In this document: piece after piece, positions 1 to 7,761 of the stretch
Position numbering within the stretch: the stretch's first letter is position 1
Layout of the letters: every line of letters starts with the position of its first letter
Assembly (NCBI GenBank): GCA_037447655.1
Contig: JBBHKE010000159.1
Location: forward strand, 1-64,000
Reading direction: 5' to 3'
Origin: Zygnema cylindricum
Taxonomy: Eukaryota; Streptophyta; Zygnematophyceae; Zygnematales; Zygnemataceae
Length of the DNA: 64,000 nt
The notes under the pieces: model-generated
What the model was told of the DNA's origin: nothing
Database searches by the model: none
What the model saw: the letters and a program-made list of their open reading frames with translations, nothing else
Made by a program: the position numbers and the translations under genes

Positions 1-3000
1 CGTGCTGCGATGCGATATTGAAGCCGATCTCGCAAAGGTTGTTGTCAGCCTATTTTCCTATGGCCGGACCGAGTCCTGGATGAGGAAAGAATTTTCCACC
101 TTGATTTGTTTGGTCACCTGCACCTGCAGTGCGTATCCTCGCACCTATTCCCCTCTTCCCAACCGGTTGTGGTCACTCCTTGCGAAAAACCGTCTCCATC
201 GACCATTTCCATGGAGTCTTAGTTTAGTTTGACACCAACTAGCTGGACACCAACCACGCACTTCCGATAATAATAATATTAAGCAGCGATAGATCGTCAG
301 ACAACCGTTGATGTTGCACTTAACTGACAGGTGAGTGCACTAATAGGCGAACGACTTAAATATTATGATTGGAACTCTAAGTAACGTAACATACGAGCCC
401 CAAAATTTGCACCATATAGCCACCAACCATAAAACATGTGAGACTGCGAAAGGATCCCTAAAACTTGCTAGCAACTACATGAGGTGACGAAGCTAGAACG
501 ATTCTACATGTAACATTGTTCCGTCGATAGTATGAATCAGTAGTGGAAGAACGCAGACAATATTACAATACTAACTAATAGTTGTAAGATTTGCAGAGTT
601 GTACAACAATGAAAAACCAAATACTCTTATTTGAAGTGTAGTATGGGACCCTTCAAGCCCTAATTCGCGTCGCAGTAGGTCGGTTCTTTGTCCAGTTTGG
701 CCTCACACGTGAAAATAGAGAAGGAACAATATTTGCTAAGTTTACACATGTTTGGTTTAAATGTCTTTCAATCAATGGTACACACCTCAATATGTCACCT
801 AAACTTGTAGAATAGGTGCCTTGTTTAATTGGTTGCAACAGTTAACATTTTTTTTGAGGTTCGTCGAAATGCATGTGCATTTTTGTGTTATGATAACTTC
901 TAGGAAAGGAAATTATTTTCGCAAGCTTGAGTTTTGTTTTTTGCTGGAGTATAAGGCGACAAGTACAAAATTGCACAAAACTTGTAAAAACTTGGTACGA
1001 ACTCGTTAAATAGAATATAAAATAATTTTAACTCTTGAAACATGATGGCACAATTTACTAACATAAAGAAATCAGTAACAAATATGAGCAACACAAAGAT
1101 AAGTGTCCAACAGAGGCACACCTTCCAATGACCTTGTAAACGAGAGCAAACGGGAATGTAGAAACAAAAAAAAATCCAAGAGTAACTAAAAAACCAAGTC
1201 GTGACCACAATGGCCCGCCGATGCTCAAACACTTGGTTACACTAGCGCCCCTTGTAGGCTTGTTATAGCCACTTTGACCGTACAATTCAACTGTTGCTAT
1301 CCTCACATTAAATGTAAATATGCAACTCAATCTTTGCCCGGTTGGGAGTCCTCGGGTCCGCACCATGGGCCTATTTTACCGGAAACCCTAGAAGATGTGC
1401 CTCATAGACCCCGGTTGGAAGATTCTCGGAATTCCCTCGACTTCGTTCTAGAGACGTGCTTAGTCTTCCAAGTCTTGGTACCTCTTGCGCCGGAAAAAAA
1501 AAGTGTTGTCCTCTCCATGTGGTCCTGCCCTAGACCGCCAAATCCCTCGTCTTCATACCCCAAGAAGTGTTCACTAAAAAGTGTCTCGCCACTATACCAG
1601 GTTCCGCCCGTGCAAACCATTCATTTAAGTCTCAAACTTGTGGCATCGGGGTGGAGTTCTTAAAGAACTCGGTCCCAATCTAAGCACCTACAACTATTTC
1701 ACATGTCTTGAGGTTGTTGTCTCTTTACTTGACCCAAATTCATGAACTTGGGAAAATGTAACTTATGGAGTTCCATCCTTAAAAAATGTCGAAGCCTTGT
1801 ACCCAAGCCGAGGTCGGACCTCGATCTCAGTCTTCTTTCTTGAGAATCGTAATTTGCATAGCTTTTGATGCGATGATGCCGCCTCCGACCCGAGGACCAA
1901 GGCCCTAAGGCTCCATCCTATATCATTTTGATGTCGAAGACCTTGAAATAAGTCCTTCAATTTTGAACCCTTGGTATGGCTTCCCTTAGGCAATCCTCAA
2001 AATCAGTCATGATATTAATATATTTTTTTAAGCAATCAATACACATGGTTTTTCAAAAATGGTGGTAGTTCAAACATTGGCTTCGAATTTGAAATTTTAA
2101 ATTCAAATAAAAGTGTGCATGCAAATTTGAATTTTTTGAATTAAACAAATTCTTACCCAATTTGAAAACAACGAAAATAAGCGCGACAAACCACGAAGGT
2201 GAAGGGAAAGCAAAAGGAGCATGGCGTGATATCTTTTGATAAACATTTTTTGTTGGAATTTGTTGGATTTGCGTCCTCCCGTGCGAAGGCACATTTTGTG
2301 GATGTTCATTGGTCGTCCGTCGTGGAAATTATTTATATCTTTTAGGTGTTTGATTCTATACGCCCTTAGAAGCCTATTGCCCTCCTCGAGGACAGTTGAG
2401 GGCGGTAGCCATGTATAAGGCCGAATGAGTTTTTGTTTGACTAATGAGGACCTAAAAAAATAGAGAGTTGATTTTTTGATCTTGGACCCGATCTTGATGG
2501 ATCCTCCAGTGAAGTTGTTTTTCAAAAGAAAAAGAAAACAGTAAGGGTGAAGTTCCATTAGGATATTCTGTGATTGTACGACCAACATTACAGAATGCGA
2601 CAATTTGAACGAAGTTCCATTGCACAGTTTGTAATGCACTTGTTAGCAAAAGAATGGTGCCACGTAACTATGGACTGGATATTGCAAATAGTCAATAATT
2701 TTCACACCGACCAAAAATCTTCATTTGCGTACCATGCACGTGTGTACCAAGTCATCGTGCAACACAACTTTTGTACTCTTTGTAGACGCCTTGTCAGATA
2801 CCACCTCATGTTTTTAGGGTTCTTGTTTTTTAGCGTGACGAATGAGCGTCTCTAGAAATAGTGTGACGAATGGGCGGTAATTGAAATAGCGCGAGGAAAG
2901 TGCGTTACGACATTTCGTTTGTATTTTCTATTGGATTTTTGAATGCGTATATCGTGTGCGAAATTTTTTGATTTCCGTTGGTTGCCAGCTTGACACGTAT

Positions 3001-3037
3001 GCTCATTAGCTAGCGTGTCGCGGCTCAATTTTTTTTT
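1..3037. other. non-coding stretch, no gene recognised
   Basis: I see no gene in this stretch. The open frames are short (at most about 180 codons), overlap on both strands, and show no family motif, spliced continuation or biased composition. The part around 1270-2000 is richer in GC than its flanks and may be a worn transposon, but I find no terminal repeats or coding remnants to support that. Confidence 0.5.
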
Positions 3038-3077
3038 GTAATTGGTGATGTACCTCGCGAGGTACATAACCAATTAC
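3038..3077. repeat. 40-bp near-perfect palindrome
   Basis: The two 20-bp arms read the same on both strands except for one mismatched pair (G at 3047 against A at 3068). The central 20 bp, ATGTACCTCGCGAGGTACAT, is perfectly symmetric. There is no spacer, so the arms meet at CG/CG. A run of T precedes it. It could extrude as a cruciform, or be a very short inverted-repeat element whose ends have met. No target duplication is visible. Confidence 0.9.
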
Positions 3078-3309
3078 GGAAACTTTCGAAGCGAATACTT
3101 CGCGAAAAAATATCCAACGGTCATTGTTAAATCCTAGACTTTTGGAGAATATTGGCAAGATTCTCTGTAATGTTGTTTTCCCAATAAAAACAAAATAAGA
3201 AGTAAACCGTAGTACTGAGAGGTCTGAAATTCTGTAAACAACCTCACTTTTAATGGAACTTCACCCTTAGCGCTAATAATTCTAGCTTGGACATTTTTAA
3301 AATAATAAA

Positions 3310-3831
3310 CAGTACAGTACACCGCGAATCGTAATTAGAGTAATGAAAAAATTAGAGTACAAAAACTAAAGAAAAAAATTAGAGTAATTAATGCTAATTT
3401 ATGTGATAAATCTTTTTCAACTATGAAGTTTACTCTAATTTATTTAAGTACTCTAATTTTGCACGTTAATATCCTCTACTGTAAATAAGGTATTCGTACA
3501 AGATTTGACAAAAACGTACAGTTTATCGTCATTGTGACGTTTGTACTACGCGATTTGTTAAAACGCAATTACATTATAACAGCCTGTATTAAATCATTTT
3601 TTGTACTTATTTATTTAATAAAGTACAAACTTGCACGGTTTGACACCGTCCGTACTCCACAGTATTCAAAACGAACCTATATTAGAATTAAAAACGCTAA
3701 TTAAACTTTACCTTAAATATAATAATGAAAAAATTATAGTCGTTTACTCTGTTTCATGTGATAGAGTGAAAATTTCGAGCGACCGAATTAGAGTAATATA
3801 CTCTAATTACTATTCGCAGTGTACTGTACTG
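3310..3831. mobile_element. MITE-like inverted-repeat element (family M1, long form)
   Basis: The ends are an inverted repeat of about 35 bp: CAGTACAGTACACCGCGAAT at the left is matched, with two differences, by the reverse complement of the right end at 3797-3831. The inner core CACCG(C/T)GAATCG is the end sequence of the other M1 copies in this window. The interior is AT-rich, repeats TTAGAGTAAT-type motifs, and has no coding capacity, so it would depend on a transposase supplied elsewhere. Confidence 0.8.
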
Positions 3832-5145
3832 AATCTTGCAACTTTTAGGCCCTGCGGGGTGCCGAAGGCGTCTACGTCGCCCGTATTATCTGTGCGACCG
3901 CTCGTTTAGGGTTTTTTTCGGTTTTTCTTTTTTTATTCAAAAAACAACCCTAAACACAAAACCCTATTTCTCGTACCCAATCCCAAGAGGTGTCGAACGT
4001 CGACGCGAGGTGCCGAAGGTCCCACACTTGTATGGGGGCTTGTTCGATAACCATAATGTGTCAGCTCGAAATAACATTGCTCGATAATTCGTATAGTCGT
4101 CGTACAGAAGAGTTGCCAGATAAAGGCGTCGATACGCAAAAGTGAGTGCGTCTACACAAAAGAGCGCACTAAGACTTGATTCTCAGTGATAAAGATGAAG
4201 GAAAACTAGTAAATTACGCTAACCAGTTCTCACGTGATTAGACGTCGAATATGTCAACAACCGGCTACAATATTGGGAAGAATAGACGTTAACTAAAGCT
4301 ATGCATAAATTAGAGTTAAATCAAAATTAGGGGGTATCCTCATCAAATTGGTTCTTTGATAAAGTATTTTGGACTCTAGTGAAGATTCTCCGTACTACTT
4401 TGAAGAGCTTCCCAATGTGCGAAAATGAATTCAGAACTTTGAAATGTGACGGTTTTAGAAGTAAGTACAACCTGTGACGTTTGAAAACGATTGCGAAACT
4501 TTTGACGATTGATGACTCCAACAAAAACAGCGACAGTTGTAGACGTTTAGATTTTTGTGAAATTGTAGATGTTTAGAGTTTGGTGACATTGTGACGTCAT
4601 GCTCATTTGTGACAACGTCGACGTCACTGATTTAAGTGCACAAACTTTTGCAAAGGACCCATAAATGAAAGTGGGGGTCCGAGACCCCTGCAATCTTTTT
4701 TTTCCGTACATGCACGTCTATTACGTACATGCACTTGACGGGCAGGGAGAAAAATAGCGAGTGCTCTCCCTCGTCCTAAAATTTTCCCACTCGTGTGGCG
4801 CGTGCGTGGACCGCTTTTCATTCATTATTTGGGTGGTACTTTCCCTGAAATCCAATCGCAATGCGATTTATGATGAAGTTGTTTGACAGGCTGGATTCTC
4901 TTGCCCGGGGGTTGAAAAAATGCAAAACGCCAAAATGCGTTCACATGACGAAAACCCTAAGTAACGACTTGACGTTTGATACACTTTTAAAGAATTTAAT
5001 TTTTGTACGGCTAAAGTTTTTCTCGTACGGAACTGCATTTTGGTTGGAAACGACTGAAAAAGTCGATACTTTAATACATGGGGACATACCCTAAAAGTGA
5101 TTCGTGGTTTACTTTACTCTGTTCGTAAAAACAGTTGTTGTGTAC
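3832..5145. other. non-coding stretch, no gene recognised
   Basis: Nothing recognisable. An open frame at 4861-5094 (77 codons) starts with ATG but has no recognisable domain and sits in AT-rich sequence full of short repeats, so I do not call it a gene. Confidence 0.45.
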
Positions 5146-5147
5146 TA

Positions 5148-5403
5148 CACCGTGAATCGCTATTAGCGTTCACGACTCTAATTGAGGTACACTGTTTTTT
5201 TCGGCAAATTCTCAAATATAATAAATGATTCTATGTGGATATGTTATGCGCCGAAATTTTTTACAAATAAGTTTACAAAATAGAGTTAATGATAAATTAG
5301 AATAAAGGTTTTTATGAAAAAACTGAAATTTCGAATTAGCGTAAATGACGATAATTGTTTCATTAGGCTATCTATTTCATGACGTTAACAGCGATTCACG
5401 GTG
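5148..5403. mobile_element. MITE-like inverted-repeat element (family M1)
   Basis: The left end CACCGTGAATCGCTATTAGC is matched by the reverse complement of the right end, which ends in GATTCACGGTG. TA dinucleotides flank it at 5146-5147 and 5404-5405, consistent with a TA target duplication of the Tc1/mariner type. It has no coding capacity. A single end of the same family (TACACCGTGGGTCGCTATAA) lies at 5568-5587 without a partner. Confidence 0.75.
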
Positions 5404-5976
5404 TACCAGTCTATACCCGTACAGAACGTCTTCGTCGAGTTTCATTTTTACAATGTTACGTGCGGTTCGCATGACAGTTACAAACAGTTGTTAGTTGGCG
5501 TGAATTTTTACGAGAATAAAAAAGTGCGTATTCAAAACATAAAATAACGTAGAAATCTAGAGTACAGTACACCGTGGGTCGCTATAATATGAGTAAAGGA
5601 TTTTAAAACATATTTTTTTTGGCAAATTTGTCTTGTTATTAATATGACGGATGCAATTGACGCAAACGAACCTTACCTTCCGATAGGTGCTCTCCGATCA
5701 GAAATTGGACGTAGGTACCATAGTTCAAAATAGGCGTTTTCATGGTAGGCCTTTGGTAGGCGCACAAAACTTTGCACAAAACCAGACACAAAACTCGCGC
5801 ATAGTAGGCATACTGTATGTGTGTGCATTGTGCATGTTGAAAAGAGGTAATTAATAGTTCACTTCCCTATTTAGTTTTTGTTTTAAAGAAAGAGAGTAAG
5901 GATCAAAGGCGCGCCATGGCTGCCGCCATATTTAGAAAGTGGCAGTTTTTGCAGTTAAGGGTATTTTGGCTAAAAT

Positions 5977-6053
5977 GATGCCTAGGTCTAGGTTTGAACC
6001 CGTGACCTCTAGATTCTTTATAGCCTAACGCCTTAACCATTAAGGCGTTACGA
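5977..6053 (-). other. tRNA-like segment antisense within the A-family LTR
   Basis: Read on the - strand, the LTR has TGGTTAAGGCG (6039-6029), a perfect fit to the Pol III A-box consensus and typical of the D-arm of Ser/Leu tRNAs. About 38 nt further on is GGGTTCAAACC (6001-5991), a B-box/T-arm match. The sequence between them is about the right length for a shortened anticodon arm. The T-stem pairs poorly, so this is probably not a working tRNA. The 3' LTR copy keeps the A box but has lost the B box. Confidence 0.6.
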
Positions 6054-6341
6054 AACGATACACGTGGCGGGTTTCATAAATATATAAACATTAATGAAAC
6101 AGCTAATTAACAGCAGACTAACCAAAAGGAGTAATTTCTGCATGTACGCGAATCTGAACCGTGTAAAATATGTTTTGATCGGACGACCAACATTATAGCC
6201 GCCACGCGAAGTGAGCTTTTTGGCGGCATACGGATATAGCGTCACGCGGTGCCACGTGGCGCCACATTATTTGATACCGGAGAAGATGGGAGGAGGAACC
6301 ATGGCTTCCGATATGACAGGTGTCACCTTGTAGACCTTGTC

Positions 6342-6389
6342 GTACAATAGTTGTACAATAAGTACATCGCCCATTGTACCTTCTTGTAC
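6342..6389 (+). promoter_or_regulatory. cluster of five GTAC motifs in LTR U3
   Basis: GTAC occurs at 6342, 6353, 6362, 6376 and 6386, about 110-155 bp upstream of the TATA box. A similar cluster occurs in the B LTR (23184-23230) and a weaker one in C LTRs. GTAC is the core site of plant SBP/SPL factors and of copper-response elements in green plants. The regulatory role is inferred. Confidence 0.45.
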
Positions 6390-6495
6390 TTTATAGTGTT
6401 CCTATTGGACTAGGGTTTAATAGTAGGTAGTCGTGAGTAGGCAGACCGAGACTTAGTAATATTTAAGTACCTCTCTCTCTAAGAGAGCTTGTAAC

Positions 6496-6501
6496 TATAA
6501 A
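6496..6501 (+). promoter_or_regulatory. TATA box of A1 5' LTR
   Basis: TATAAA follows a CTCTCTCTCTAAGAGAGCTT inverted repeat. The B and C1 LTRs have TATAAA at the equivalent place (23069-23074 on the - strand; 39730-39735), after the same AGAG-rich motif, which supports it as the real promoter element. Confidence 0.7.
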
Positions 6502-6566
6502 GGTCATCTTTGACCAGCCATAACTTACTGCTCGGGTGAGCAAATTCAGTGATTCTTTTTGCGTTT

Positions 6567-6599
6567 GACTCAGGGGAGTCTTGTCCTCACAAGGGTGAG
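6567..6599 (+). other. two conserved leader hairpins in the LTR (R/U5)
   Basis: GACTC-AGGG-GAGTC (6567-6580) and CTCAC-AAGG-GTGAG (6586-6599) form two adjacent 5-bp hairpins with 4-nt loops in the predicted leader RNA. The first is kept in other LTR families with a changed loop or an extra closing pair (22988-23003 in B, and the C LTRs). They could serve in RNA dimerisation, packaging or 3'-end formation; the function is inferred. Confidence 0.6.
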
Positions 6600-6705
6600 A
6601 GTGGTCACAATATTTGTGTGCCTGGGCGGCGCTTATTCAGCGGGAAAGTAGAAGGGGCAAATATTATCCTAGAGGCTTTACATAGGCTGCTCATTCTGTG
6701 GGTCA

Positions 6706-7761
6706 ATGGAGACCACAGAATTTCAGGTTATGGGCCCACCCTCTAGGGTGCCCATATTTGATGGATCAGACTTTCTTTATTGGGAAATGATGATGGAGGG
6801 AGAACTATTTGAGAAGCATCTATGGGGCATAGTGTCTGGACAAATTCGATGCCCACCTCCACCTGGGTTTGGAGGGACACGTTTTTCTGGCACCTCCGCC
6901 TCTACAGTTGGTAGAACAGCTGCCACCATCACCGAGGATGAAGATGAGGAAGGAGAGGAGATTGTCATGGAAGGAGAAAAGGGAGGAGTTGCAACTCAAG
7001 TGACACCATTGCCGAAGGCGATACCGGCAGCAGCACCGCCAAAAACGGCGACAAGGGTTCAGACCGAAAGATCGGAGTATGAAAAGTGGAACTACAAAGA
7101 CAAGGTTGCTAAGCTCTTAATTCTTAAAAGTGTAGCAAAGGGCATTGCCATTTCCCTTATGCATGTCAAATCTTCATCTCAGATTTGGATATCACTAGTT
7201 AAAAAATATAAGAGTGGATCATTGCAGCAGCAACAGTTGGCAGAAAATAAGATTGCAGCTTATACTTATAAGGGAGGAAGTATGGATAATTATTGCAATG
7301 ATTTAGGAGCATTGTTTGGAGAGTTAGAGAGTGCAGGTAACTCATGGTCTGAGAGACAAAGAGTGAACACACTAATAATGAAACTACCTGAAGAGTATGA
7401 GAATATCATTAATCGATTGCAGGACATAGGAGATAGCAATTGGAATTGGGATGACACTGTGGGAATGATTTTAGTGAAAGAAAGCACCATAGAGCTTAGG
7501 AGAGGGAGTCCAAGTGTTCAAGCATTGTCTGCAGGAGCTGATTGGCGGAAGCGTGATGAGGAGAGAGGGAAAGATCCCTATCGAAACTTTGGTGGAAGAG
7601 GACAAGGAGGTGGCAGATTTGATAGACAGGGGAGAGGAACTTCTCGAGGAGGATTATGTCACTTCTGCAAGAAACCGGGACACTATATGGCAGATTGTGT
7701 CAAACTTGCAGATCTTCGACTGAAAGATGGTCAAGGAACCTCAAAGGACGGAGGAAAGTAA
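6706..7761 (+). CDS. gag: copia A1 Gag (capsid/nucleocapsid), ended by an in-frame TAA
   Basis: Gag forms the virus-like particle and packages the element's RNA. The frame opens with ATG at 6706 inside the 5' LTR, crosses the LTR end and the primer-binding site, and has a second in-frame ATG at 6730 within that site. A conserved early motif (VPIFDGSDFLYW) matches the other families here. An acidic low-complexity segment follows, then the UBN2/copia-type gag core, a Gly/Arg-rich basic stretch and a zinc knuckle CHFCKKPGHYMADC (about residues 318-331, C-X2-C-X4-H-X4-C). The frame stops at 7759, where copy A2 has AAA, so the ancestral product was a Gag-Pol polyprotein. Confidence 0.9.
   Translation: METTEFQVMGPPSRVPIFDGSDFLYWEMMMEGELFEKHLWGIVSGQIRCPPPPGFGGTRFSGTSASTVGRTAATITEDEDEEGEEIVMEGEKGGVATQVTPLPKAIPAAAPPKTATRVQTERSEYEKWNYKDKVAKLLILKSVAKGIAISLMHVKSSSQIWISLVKKYKSGSLQQQQLAENKIAAYTYKGGSMDNYCNDLGALFGELESAGNSWSERQRVNTLIMKLPEEYENIINRLQDIGDSNWNWDDTVGMILVKESTIELRRGSPSVQALSAGADWRKRDEERGKDPYRNFGGRGQGGGRFDRQGRGTSRGGLCHFCKKPGHYMADCVKLADLRLKDGQGTSKDGGK
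6726..6740 (+). other. primer-binding site for an initiator tRNA-Met half-molecule
   Basis: GGTTATGGGCCCACC directly follows the 5' LTR. It is the reverse complement of GGUGGGCCCAUAACC, the anticodon stem and loop of plant initiator tRNA-Met, rather than of a tRNA 3' end. Drosophila copia is known to use such a 5' half of this tRNA as primer. The same site adjoins the 5' LTR of B, A2 and C3, and a 13/15 match adjoins that of D. Confidence 0.85.

Larger units (their letters stand above)
5835..6725 (+). repeat. 5' LTR of copia A1
   Basis: 891 bp from TGTTGAAAAG to CAGAATTTCA, matching 11156-12043. In order it holds an antisense tRNA-like segment (5977-6053), a cluster of five GTAC motifs (6342-6389), a CT-rich inverted repeat, a TATAAA box (6496), two adjacent hairpins (6567-6599), and the gag ATG at 6706, only 20 nt before its end. 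The U3-R-U5 boundaries are not visible. Transcription probably starts about 30 nt after the TATA box. Confidence 0.95.

Noticed and set aside
6549-6746. Short LTR open frame repeated in all A-family LTRs (starts ILFAFDSGESCPHKG)
   Set aside because: It overlaps the leader hairpins and recurs only because the LTR recurs; the overlapping gag frame explains the coding signal at its end.
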